NCBI GenBank assembly: GCA_020847735.1
Contig: JADLBL010000023.1
Coordinates: 1-64,000, forward strand
Source: Candidatus Eisenbacteria bacterium
GTDB lineage: Bacteria > Eisenbacteria > RBG-16-71-46
DNA: 64,000 nt
Direction: 5' to 3'
The translations under genes were made by a program, and so were the position numbers. The notes beneath the pieces were generated by a model, which was given only the letters and a program-made list of their open reading frames with translations, made no database searches and was not told the origin of the DNA. Below are positions 1 through 7,772 of the stretch, piece after piece; position 1 is the stretch's first letter; each line of letters starts with the position of its first letter.

Positions 1-259
1 ACGACAGGTTCACCTGGATCTCGCGCATCAACCGCCGCTCCGACGTGATCCCGAACAGGTGGCCGATCAGCATCGCCTTCAAGAGCTGCTCGGGTGGGAC
101 CGACGGCCGCGCCAACGGGCTGTGGAAAGGCGCCATCCGCTCGCGGATGACCTCCCGGTCGATCACGGATTCGATCGCCCGCAGCGGGTCGTCGGCCGGC
201 ACCAGCGGGTCCACGGAGGTGTAGTGGAACATCGCCGTCTGGTGGTTCGAGGCGCCCAT
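1..259 (-). CDS. IS transposase, N-terminal part (runs off the window)
   Basis: The minus strand from the ATG at 259 reads MGASNHQTAMFHYTSVDPLV, continues through RPSVPPEQLLKAMLIGHLFG and ends at the window edge after about 86 residues. The FHYTSVD opening and the RPS(V/I)PPEQLL..ML segment are typical of the N-terminal domain (DUF772 / InsH-like) of IS5/IS1182-type DDE transposases. The catalytic DDE part lies outside the window, so integrity cannot be judged. A candidate IS end lies just upstream at 322-340, which fits a 5' untranslated stretch of about 80 bp. What is visible is in frame with no stop. Confidence 0.82.
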   Translation of the reverse strand, partial: MGASNHQTAMFHYTSVDPLVPADDPLRAIESVIDREVIRERMAPFHSPLARPSVPPEQLLKAMLIGHLFGITSERRLMREIQVNLS

Positions 260-321
260 CGTGGGTCGCGGTCTCCTTCCTGGATGCTCCGCAACCTACC
301 GGGTCGCCTGGACGAAGTGCA

Positions 322-340
322 CCCTTTTTCAGCAGCCTGT
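322..340. repeat. Candidate terminal inverted repeat of the IS
   Basis: On the minus strand this reads acaggctgctgaaaaaggg, about 60 bp upstream of the transposase start. Ends of the form ggctgctgaaaaa are common on insertion sequences carrying this transposase type (recalled, not searched). The partner repeat and any target duplication lie outside the window. Confidence 0.5.
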
Positions 341-423
341 TAGACTTTTCCCGCTTCCGAAGGCGCAGCGCGCGATGCGCGGGCGCGAACCGACCTGCAC
401 GACTTCGATCGGAGAAGACACCC

Positions 424-3156
424 ATGACCCGCGTCCGCCGCCCGTTGCCGATGGCCCTGCTCGCCTGCGCCCTCGTCCTCTCGGCGACGGCGGGCGGCGC
501 GACGGCCCGGCCGATTCTCTTTCCGCCGCTTCCGAACGGCGTTCGCGAAGTCCGCGACGAGCGCGACGTGTCGCCCTACCTCGCGGCGTGGAAGGCCGCG
601 TCGCTCAGGCGCGAGCGCGCCGCGGCGCGACCGGCGACGCTCAACCAGCAGTCGTGGGACGCGCGCTGGTACGACCTGGACCTGTCGTTCGCGCCCACCA
701 CCTCGACCGTCTCCGGCACGGTGCGCATGAAGGCGACGGTCACCGCCGGCGCGGTCTCGAGCGCGGACCTCGACTTCGCCGCCGGCATGGTCGTGGACGG
801 CGCGACCTCGGGCCCCGGCGCGACGACCTGGTCGCGCGCCGGCGACGTGCTCACGCTGGATCTGGACCGGGCCTATTCGGCGGGCGAGACGTTCGACGTC
901 ACGGTGACCTATCACGGCACGCCGACGGGCGGCTATTTCGGGTTCCAGATGGTGAACGGCCGCGAGATCATCTGGAGCCTTTCCGAGGCCTACGGCGCCC
1001 GCACCTGGTGGCCGTGCAAGGACGCGCCCGAGGACAAGGCGGACTCGGTGACCGTCCATTTCACGGCGCCGCTCGGTCTGACGACGGTCTCCAACGGCAC
1101 CCTGGTGAGCACGGTGATGAACGGCCCGACGGTGACCGCGAACTGGAGCGAGCGTTATCCGATCGCGACCTACCTGGTTTCGATCGCGAGCTACCCGTAC
1201 ACCGTCACGACCGACTGGTACCGGCCCTCGCCCGCCGACTCGATGCTGCTGCGCTTCTGGAACTACCCCGAGTCGGTCGCCGGCGTCTCCGCGGTGCAGG
1301 CGAAGGTCAAGGACATGATCGCCGCCTACGCCGCGCGCATGGGCGAGTACCCGTTCCTCGCCGAGAAGTACGGCCACGCCGAGTTTCCATTCGGCGGCGG
1401 CATGGAGCACCAGACCTGCACGAGCATCGGCGCTTTCCCCGAGTTCGTGGTCGCGCACGAGCTGATGCACCAGTGGTGGGGCGACCTCGTGACCTGCCGC
1501 GACTTCCACCACATCTGGCTGAACGAGGGCTTCGCCACGTACGGCGAGGCGCTGTGGGCCGAATCGCAAGGGGGATACGCCGCCTACAAGGCCGACATGG
1601 ACCAGAACCGCTACCTGGGGCCCGGCTCGGTGTGGGTGCCCGACGCGAGCAACGAGACGCGCGTCTTCGATTCGAACCTGTCCTACAACAAGGGCTCGTG
1701 GGTGCTGCACATGCTGCGGCACGTGCTCGGCGAGCAGACGTTCTTCGACGCGCTGCTCGCCTATCGCGCGACCTGGGGATACAAGAGCGCGACGACCGAG
1801 AACTTCCGCGACGCCTGCGAAGCGGTCTCGGGCCGCGACCTCGACGCGTTTTTCCAGCAGTGGATCTACGGGGAGTACTACCCGCAGTACCGCGCGAACT
1901 GGACGAGCGCGCCGGCCGGTGGCGGCTACGACGTCACGCTGACGCTCGAGCAGACCCAGTCCTGGCAGCTCTTCACCATGCCGGTGGACGTCACCGTGAC
2001 CACGGCCGGCGGTGAAACCACCTTCGTCGTTCCCGACTCGCTCGCTTCGCAGCAGTTCGTGCTCCACGTCGCCGACGCGCCCGTGAACGTCGAGGTGGAC
2101 CGCGACGGCTGGATCCTCAAAACCATGGACCAGGTCGTCGCCAATCCGACGTTCCAGAAGTCCGTGCTGCTCGTGAACGGCGTGGACTGGGCGACCTACG
2201 GAACCGAACTCGCGAGCGCCTGCACCGACAAGGCCTTCTGGGGCGCGTACGGAATCGATTTCTGGGACACCTTCGCCGCGCCCGAGGGCGGGTATCCCGC
2301 GACTCTGCCGGCGCCGCTCGGCCACGGCTCGGTGCCGGGCGACGTGCTCGGCCAGTACCGGAACGTGATCTGGCTCGGAAACAACTACGCCGGCGACCTC
2401 TTCCACTGGCAGGACTCGCCGGTGCTCCAGTACCTGCGCGCCGGCGGCAACCTGCTGCTGCTCTCGCGGCAGGGCGAGACGTTCCTCGGCGACTCGCTGC
2501 GCGCCTACCTGGGCGTGAACTGGGCCGCGACCGGCCAGACGCTGCCCGACGCGGCGGCGACCCGGCCCGGACTGGCCGGCATGGCGCGCACGGCCACGCA
2601 GTCCGCGTGCGCCGTCTTCGACACCGCGTCGGCGACCGGCGAGACGAGCACGCTGCTGCGCACCGCCAGCGGCTTCACGCCCGCGCGTGGCATCGGCGCG
2701 ATCCGCATTCCCGCCGCGGGCGCCGGCTCGCGGCCGGCGGGCGGCCGCTTCGCGTTCGTCTCGGGCCGGCCGTACCGCTGGACGCACGCCCAACTCCAGA
2801 CGAACGTGACGGCGATCCTGTCCGCGTATTTCCTCGAGCCGGTGAACCTCGCGGACGCGGACGGCGGCGCGCCGCCCGCGCGGCTCGCATTCGCGGCGCC
2901 GGCGCCCAACCCGTCCAGCGCCACGACCGCGCTGCGCTTTTCGCTTCCGCGCCCGGGTCGCGTACGACTCGTGGTGATGGACGTGGCCGGACGCCGTGTG
3001 CGATCGCTGTTCGACGGTCCGCTCGCCGCGGGCCCGCACGAACTCGCGTGGGACGGCCGCGACGAAGCCGGCGCTTTCGCGCCCGCGGGCCTCTACTGGG
3101 CGCGGATCGAAGCGGCCGGCGAGACGGCGACGCGAAGGCTCGCGCGGGTGAGGTAG
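424..3156 (+). CDS. Secreted M1-family zinc aminopeptidase with FlgD-like C-terminal domain
   Basis: A 910-residue exported gluzincin. Residues 1-29 are a signal peptide ending near GGATARP. The N-terminal beta-domain is followed by GGGMEHQT (324-331, the GAMEN-like substrate loop), HELMH (345-349) and E368 in WLNEGFA, which together give the HExxH-x18-E zinc site. Residues of about 578-806 form a Rossmann-like segment (VIWLGNNYAGD, LRAGGNLLLLSRQG) recalling class I glutamine-amidotransferase-like domains; this is not part of a normal M1 enzyme. From about 820 the PAPNPSSATT...GLYWARIEA...ARVR tail is a FlgD-Ig-like domain of the kind used for secretion or cell-surface sorting in FCB-type bacteria. 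It should trim peptides outside the inner membrane. It sits 5' of a second secreted metallopeptidase, about 180 bp away, possibly co-expressed. Confidence 0.9.
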   Translation: MTRVRRPLPMALLACALVLSATAGGATARPILFPPLPNGVREVRDERDVSPYLAAWKAASLRRERAAARPATLNQQSWDARWYDLDLSFAPTTSTVSGTVRMKATVTAGAVSSADLDFAAGMVVDGATSGPGATTWSRAGDVLTLDLDRAYSAGETFDVTVTYHGTPTGGYFGFQMVNGREIIWSLSEAYGARTWWPCKDAPEDKADSVTVHFTAPLGLTTVSNGTLVSTVMNGPTVTANWSERYPIATYLVSIASYPYTVTTDWYRPSPADSMLLRFWNYPESVAGVSAVQAKVKDMIAAYAARMGEYPFLAEKYGHAEFPFGGGMEHQTCTSIGAFPEFVVAHELMHQWWGDLVTCRDFHHIWLNEGFATYGEALWAESQGGYAAYKADMDQNRYLGPGSVWVPDASNETRVFDSNLSYNKGSWVLHMLRHVLGEQTFFDALLAYRATWGYKSATTENFRDACEAVSGRDLDAFFQQWIYGEYYPQYRANWTSAPAGGGYDVTLTLEQTQSWQLFTMPVDVTVTTAGGETTFVVPDSLASQQFVLHVADAPVNVEVDRDGWILKTMDQVVANPTFQKSVLLVNGVDWATYGTELASACTDKAFWGAYGIDFWDTFAAPEGGYPATLPAPLGHGSVPGDVLGQYRNVIWLGNNYAGDLFHWQDSPVLQYLRAGGNLLLLSRQGETFLGDSLRAYLGVNWAATGQTLPDAAATRPGLAGMARTATQSACAVFDTASATGETSTLLRTASGFTPARGIGAIRIPAAGAGSRPAGGRFAFVSGRPYRWTHAQLQTNVTAILSAYFLEPVNLADADGGAPPARLAFAAPAPNPSSATTALRFSLPRPGRVRLVVMDVAGRRVRSLFDGPLAAGPHELAWDGRDEAGAFAPAGLYWARIEAAGETATRRLARVR

Positions 3157-3336
3157 GCGGCCGCGATCTCCCCGGCCGTCGCCGCCGATGCCGCGCCCGT
3201 CCCGCGCGGGTCGCGTCGGTCGTGCGTGCGGGCCTAGTTTGCGCGTCTCATGTTCAGCACCCGGTCTCCGGGTCACCGGCCCGAAACTCTTCCGCGTCCG
3301 GCCGGGACGCGTTCGCCCGCCAAGGAGCCGACTCCC

Positions 3337-6093
3337 ATGAAGCGCAAGTCGTTCACGACCTTCCCGATCATGCTCGGCGCGCTCGCGCTGGCCGTCCTCG
3401 TGGGCGCGGGCCCCGCCGGCGCCGCCGACAAGGACAAGGACAGGAACAAGGACCGCGGCGGCGCGACGCCGGCCGCCCCCGAGAAGCCCGAGAAGCCGTT
3501 CACGGACTGGAAGAAGCTGACCAAGGACGCCGAGGCGAAGCCGGGCTTCTTCACGCTCTGGAAGAAGCGCGACAATCTCTACCTCGAGATCTCGCCGGAC
3601 CAGCTCGGCAAACCGTTCCTGTACGTGGTCAGCATCGCGCGCGGCATCGGCGGCAACTTCGTTCTCGGCGGGCTGCCGCTCGACGACCGCATGCTGCGGT
3701 TCGAGCGCGTCGGCGACCGGGTGCTGCTGTACGACGTGAACACGCGTTTCACCGCGCCGAAGAACCTGCCGATTGATCGCGCGCTCGACCTTTCCATCCC
3801 GAACTCGGTGCTGGCGTCCTTCAAGATCGAGAGCGAACAGGATTCGACGAAGCATCTGCTGGTGGACGCGGCCGGCTGGTTCGTGAGCGACGCGACCGAC
3901 CTCGCGGAGCGCCTGAAGGGCGCGCTCGGGAACGTCTCGGTGCGCTTCGACAAGGAGCGCTCGGCGGTCACCGGGGTCAAGGCCTTCCCGCGCAACTGCG
4001 AGGTCGAGGCGCTGCTCACGTTCTCGCCCAACGATCGCTCGCGGCTGTCGGTCGAGGCGGTGCCGGACGAGCGCTACATCCCCGTGTCGGTGCACTACTC
4101 GCTGTGCGCGCTTCCCGAGACGCCGATGGCCGAGCGCTGGGCCGACAACCGCGTCGGCTACTTCCTCGGCGCGGTGAAGGACTTCAGCCGCGACGACAAG
4201 GAGAGCTTCTGGCTGCGCCACGTCAACCGCTGGCGGCTCGAGAAGAAGGATCCGACCGCGGCGGTGAGCGAGGTCGTGAAGCCGATCACCTTCTACGTGG
4301 ACTGGACGGTGCCCGAGAAGTTCCGCCCGTGGGTCAAGGAGGGCGTCGAGAATTGGCAGAAGGCCTTCGCGGCGGCCGGGCTCCAGCACGCGATCGTCGC
4401 GGTGGACGCGCCGAAGGACGACCCCGACTGGGACGCCGAGGACACGCGCTACAGCACGGTGCGCTGGATCACCTCGAACGAACCGAGCTTCGGCGCCATC
4501 GGGCCCTCGCGCGTGGACCCGCGCACGGGCGAGATCTTCGACGCCGACATCCTGTTCGAGGCGTCCATGTTCCAGAGCTACGCGAACGCCTACCGGCGCT
4601 ACGTGGACCCGCAGGCGATGGCGGCCACGCTCCTGCCCGAGTCGCGCCTGGCGGCGCTGCCGCGGGGGCTGGGCCTCGGGGACCTGTGCACGCTGGGCGA
4701 CGCGCTGTCCGAGGGCGGCTCGCTGCAGCACGTGGCGATGCTCATGGACGACGCGATCCCCCCGGGCGCGCCGATTCCCGACGCCTACCTGCACCGCGCG
4801 GTGGTCTGGGCGGTGATGCACGAGGTCGGGCACACGCTCGGCCTGCGCCACAACTTCCGCTCCAGCACCTCGACGCCCGACGACCGCCTGCAGGACAAGG
4901 CCTGGACGGAAGCGAACGGCCTCTACTCGTCGGTCATGGAGTACCCGAGCCCCAACATCGACTACACGCACCGGCAGCAGGGCGACTACTGGACGACCAC
5001 GCCCGGCACCTACGACCTGTGGGCGATCCGCTACGGCTACACGCCGTCGAACGCGACCGATCCGGACTCCGACTACGCGTTCGCGCGCCGGATCGCCGAC
5101 GAATCGCTGCAGGCCGGCCACGAGTACTCGACCGACGAGGACACCTACCCGGCGGACGCGCCCGACCCGCGTTCGAACATCTACGATCTCGGCAACGATC
5201 CGCTGCAGTTCGCGAAGGACCGCACGACCTACATCGCGGGTCTGTGGCGCAACCCGAAGCTCGAGGACCGCATCGTCGGCGGGAGCGGCGACCTGACCGC
5301 GCTGCGCCGGGCGATGGTCACGCTGCTGCAGCAGTACGGGATCGCGTCGGGCATGGCGGTCAAGTACCTCGGCGGCTCGTACCTCTCGCGCGTCGAGCGC
5401 GGCCAGCCGGGCGAGCGCGATCCGATCGTGCCGGTGCCGGCGGCGCTGCAGCGCGACGCGCTCGCGTTCCTCTCGCAGCGCGTGTGGGCGGCCGGCGCGC
5501 TCGACGCGCCGCCGGCGCTGCTCGACCGCATGGCGCCCAGCCGCTGGTCGCACTGGGGCATGGGCCCGGGCGGCGTGTTCGCGGGCCGGCAGGACTTCAA
5601 CTGGAACGACTACGTGCTCGCGGTGCAGTCGGGGCTGGTTTCGGCCGCGACCTCGCCGGCGCTGCTCGCGCGCATGCGCGAGGCCGAGAACCGCAGCGCC
5701 GACCCGTACCGCCTGAGCGAGCACTTCGACCGCCTGACGCGCGCCCTGTGGGGCGAGGTCGGCGGCGCGGCGCCGGCGGCGATGAAGGCGCTCGACGGCA
5801 CGGGCACGCGTCGCGACGTGCAGCGCGCCTACGTGGACCGGCTCGCGGCGATGGTCACCGGCGAGCTGGCGGTGAACGACGACGCGCTGTCGCTCGCGCG
5901 CCTGCAGCTCCAGCGCATTGACGCCCGCTGCGCGCGGGTGCTGGCGCTGGCGGCGCCGCTCGGCGACAACACGCGCGCGCACCTGCTCGAGGCGCGGGCG
6001 CGCATCAAGCGTGCGCTCGAGGCGGGAACCGACGTGAGTGGTGGCGCGGCCGCAGGGGCGCGCGGCCAGCGGGCGGCGGACGGGACGCGCTGA
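3337..6093 (+). CDS. Secreted zinc-dependent metalloprotease (DUF5117/DUF5118/DUF4953 type)
   Basis: A 918-residue exported protease. The ATG at 3337 is chosen because AAGGAG lies at 3322-3327 and a signal peptide (MKRKSFTTFPIMLGALALAV, cleaved near AGAA) follows; an in-frame ATG at 3250 would bury it. A Lys/Asp-rich stretch follows, then the DUF5118-like KPFTDWKKL..KPGFFTLW segment and the DUF5117 region. The metzincin site HEVGHTLGLRH (495-505) fits HExxHxxGxxH, with the Met-turn probably in YSSVMEYPSP. Length and order match the large secreted zinc metalloproteases of Bacteroidota and Acidobacteriota. The substrate is unknown. A strong hairpin at 6099-6133 ends the unit. Confidence 0.88.
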   Translation: MKRKSFTTFPIMLGALALAVLVGAGPAGAADKDKDRNKDRGGATPAAPEKPEKPFTDWKKLTKDAEAKPGFFTLWKKRDNLYLEISPDQLGKPFLYVVSIARGIGGNFVLGGLPLDDRMLRFERVGDRVLLYDVNTRFTAPKNLPIDRALDLSIPNSVLASFKIESEQDSTKHLLVDAAGWFVSDATDLAERLKGALGNVSVRFDKERSAVTGVKAFPRNCEVEALLTFSPNDRSRLSVEAVPDERYIPVSVHYSLCALPETPMAERWADNRVGYFLGAVKDFSRDDKESFWLRHVNRWRLEKKDPTAAVSEVVKPITFYVDWTVPEKFRPWVKEGVENWQKAFAAAGLQHAIVAVDAPKDDPDWDAEDTRYSTVRWITSNEPSFGAIGPSRVDPRTGEIFDADILFEASMFQSYANAYRRYVDPQAMAATLLPESRLAALPRGLGLGDLCTLGDALSEGGSLQHVAMLMDDAIPPGAPIPDAYLHRAVVWAVMHEVGHTLGLRHNFRSSTSTPDDRLQDKAWTEANGLYSSVMEYPSPNIDYTHRQQGDYWTTTPGTYDLWAIRYGYTPSNATDPDSDYAFARRIADESLQAGHEYSTDEDTYPADAPDPRSNIYDLGNDPLQFAKDRTTYIAGLWRNPKLEDRIVGGSGDLTALRRAMVTLLQQYGIASGMAVKYLGGSYLSRVERGQPGERDPIVPVPAALQRDALAFLSQRVWAAGALDAPPALLDRMAPSRWSHWGMGPGGVFAGRQDFNWNDYVLAVQSGLVSAATSPALLARMREAENRSADPYRLSEHFDRLTRALWGEVGGAAPAAMKALDGTGTRRDVQRAYVDRLAAMVTGELAVNDDALSLARLQLQRIDARCARVLALAAPLGDNTRAHLLEARARIKRALEAGTDVSGGAAAGARGQRAADGTR

Positions 6094-6098
6094 TCACG

Positions 6099-6133
6099 AC
6101 CGCCCCGGTCCGCGAGATGCGGGCCGGGGCGGT
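6099..6133 (+). terminator. Hairpin terminator after the metalloprotease gene
   Basis: A 15-bp stem (accgccccggtccgc against gcgggccggggcggt, one G-T wobble) with a GAGAT loop, 6 bp after the stop codon. There is no clear T-tract, as is usual for hairpins in this GC-rich window. Confidence 0.6.
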
Positions 6134-6165
6134 GTCGCATCGCATCGCTTCGACCGGTGGCGGCG

Positions 6166-6892
6166 TCACGCAGCACTGCTCGTCGGGGGCGGGACCTTTC
6201 GGGCGCCGGGTGGGGCGAGGCTCCGGAGGGCGTGCTTCTCACGGTCTTCGAGGGAGGCGTCGGGGAGTGCGCGGGCCGCGGCCGTTGCGGCTTCCTTCGC
6301 CTCGGCGAGGCGGAAGCGGAGCTTGCGCAGCCAGGGCATCGCTTCTTCGGCGCAGGCGCGGGCGGCTTCGTTCGCAGCGAGTTCGCGGGCGTAGGCCTCG
6401 CTTCGGGTGCGTTCGGATTCGGCGGGAAGAGGATCGGCCGGGCGGCCGCGCCGCCCGCCGGCGCCGCGAGGGCGATGACGCAGGCGAGCAGGGCTATCGG
6501 CAGCGGGCGGCGGCGAGCGTCTCGGGAACATCTGCCTCGCTTGCACCATTGGGAGCAACTAGCGCTGGCGCTAGTGAACCGTTCGACGGCTCCGGCGGCG
6601 CAAGCTGCTCCATGGCCATGGGCTGCGCCTTTGCGGCCCGCTCGGCGAGCAGCTCCTGCACCTGCCGCTTCGTCAGGCGAGCGGCGACCGCGATCAGCTC
6701 GGCCACGTTCTCCCGGGTCAGCGCCGGCGCGAGCAGGTTCACGGTCGTGAGCGTCAGCCGTCCGTCGGCGACGGCGTCGAAGAGCGCGGGGAACTCGCGT
6801 GCGGCCCGGGCGGCGTCGATGCGGCGGTAGGCGGCGTACTCGCACAGGTGCCACTCGGCGCCTGCTTTCTCGCCCCGTGAAGCCCGAGCTCT
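6166..6892 (-). pseudogene. Decayed HNH-endonuclease-family gene (DUF222-like), mosaic
   Basis: Two pieces of one family lie in different frames on the minus strand. From 6892 to 6494 the reading is EWHLCEYAAYRRIDAARAAR, then a FPALFDAVADGRLTLTTVNL-type stretch and LTRENVAELIAVAARLTKRQ. This is the N-terminal domain typical of HNH endonucleases of the DUF222 kind, and it ends in a stop at 6494. From about 6420 to 6166 another frame reads EAMPWLRKLRFRLAEAKEAA...DASLEDREKHALRSLAPPGA, which resembles the C-terminal tail of the same proteins (recognised from memory). The central part and the HNH motif itself are missing. A block similar to the 5' end of the M1 peptidase gene sits at the junction (6411-6516). 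The locus is therefore a rearranged remnant rather than a working gene. Confidence 0.7.
6411..6516 (-). repeat. Copy of the signal-peptide region of the M1 peptidase gene
   Basis: Read on the minus strand, this block encodes RRRPLPIALLACVIALAAPA followed by GGAAARPILFPP. It matches residues 5-37 of the peptidase at 424 (RRPLPMALLACALVLSATAG, GGATARPILFPP), and the nucleotides match as well (for example CCCTGCTCGCCTGCG and CGGCCCGGCCGAT-type stretches). It is about 105 bp long, inverted relative to the original at roughly 437-545, and lies inside the HNH remnant. It has no start codon or downstream frame of its own. Confidence 0.75.
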
Positions 6893-6919
6893 TTGCGCGG
6901 CGCGTCCGCCCCGCGCCCG

Positions 6920-7567
6920 CTACTTCTTGAGCACCCGGTACGCGTGCCCCCACTGCCCGGCGAGGAACCCCGGCGCGCACCAGAGGATGCAGAGCGGCTC
7001 GATCGCGCGCGCGCCCTCGACGCCGCCGATGTCCTGCCACTCCCAGCCGAACCTCGCGAGCACGTCCTGCACCTGCTTCTTGGCGCCGGCGTCGTTCCCG
7101 CACATGAACATCGTCGGCTTCTCGCCGCCGAAGTCGGGATTCACCATGTGCGCGTTGCCGACGCACGAGAACGCCTTCACGAAGTGGGCCTGCGGAGCGA
7201 GACGCTGGAGCCGCTCCATGAGCGAGTCCTCGAGCGTGGTGAAGAAGTGCAGGATTCCATTCGAGGGTGGCGCATCGGCGATTGGATTGGTGGCGTCGAT
7301 CACGGTCCGGCCCGCGAGCGATCCGGGATCCGACAGCTTCACGACCGCCTCGGCCGCCGTGCCCTTGACCGCGAGCACGACGAGATCCGCGCCCTTCACG
7401 GCCTCGGCGAACGTCGCCGTCGTCGCCCTGGGCCCGGCTTCCGCGCGCCAGCCCGCGAGCTTCTCGGGCGAACGCGAGCCGCGCACGACCTCGTCGCCAT
7501 GCTTCAGGAATCCATTCGCGAGCACTTCTCCCACCTTGCCCGAACCGAGAACCGCGACTCTTGCCAT
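6920..7567 (-). CDS. NADP-binding F420-reductase-like oxidoreductase
   Basis: A 215-residue protein with an N-terminal Rossmann fold. VAVLGSGKVGEVLANGFLKH is the GxGxxG nucleotide loop, followed by RGSRSPEKL, where the Arg/Ser residues suit binding of the NADP 2'-phosphate. TVIDATNPI and VKAFSCVGNAHMVNPDFGG are typical of the NADPH-dependent F420 reductase / YqeG-like group (F420_oxidored). The ATG at 7567 is preferred because GGGAGAG precedes it and it places the nucleotide loop at residues 4-11; upstream frame-open sequence is not conserved-looking. The window has no F420 biosynthesis genes, so the electron partner is unknown. It is transcribed divergently from the FHA phosphatase gene. Confidence 0.82.
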   Translation of the reverse strand: MARVAVLGSGKVGEVLANGFLKHGDEVVRGSRSPEKLAGWRAEAGPRATTATFAEAVKGADLVVLAVKGTAAEAVVKLSDPGSLAGRTVIDATNPIADAPPSNGILHFFTTLEDSLMERLQRLAPQAHFVKAFSCVGNAHMVNPDFGGEKPTMFMCGNDAGAKKQVQDVLARFGWEWQDIGGVEGARAIEPLCILWCAPGFLAGQWGHAYRVLKK

Positions 7568-7772
7568 GATCTCTCCCTTTCCGCCGCGCCTGCGCGGGCA
7601 CGCTGGGCGACTGTCCCGCCCGCCGCAGCCCCGCCCGCGCCGAGCCGCGATCCTGGCGGACCACCGGCTCGCAGGGGCCGGCGCCCGGAGCGCGAGTTTC
7701 GGCATCCCGGAAACGGCTCGCAAGCGATAACGCTGGCCGCCGGGCCGCCGGGCCGCGTACTCTCGCGGGCCC

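Noticed and set aside
340-5982. An 1880-codon open frame on the minus strand across both peptidase genes
   Set aside because: Its translation is Arg/Ala/Val/His-rich with no domain. It is the antisense shadow that very GC-rich genes produce, and the plus-strand proteins have full families.
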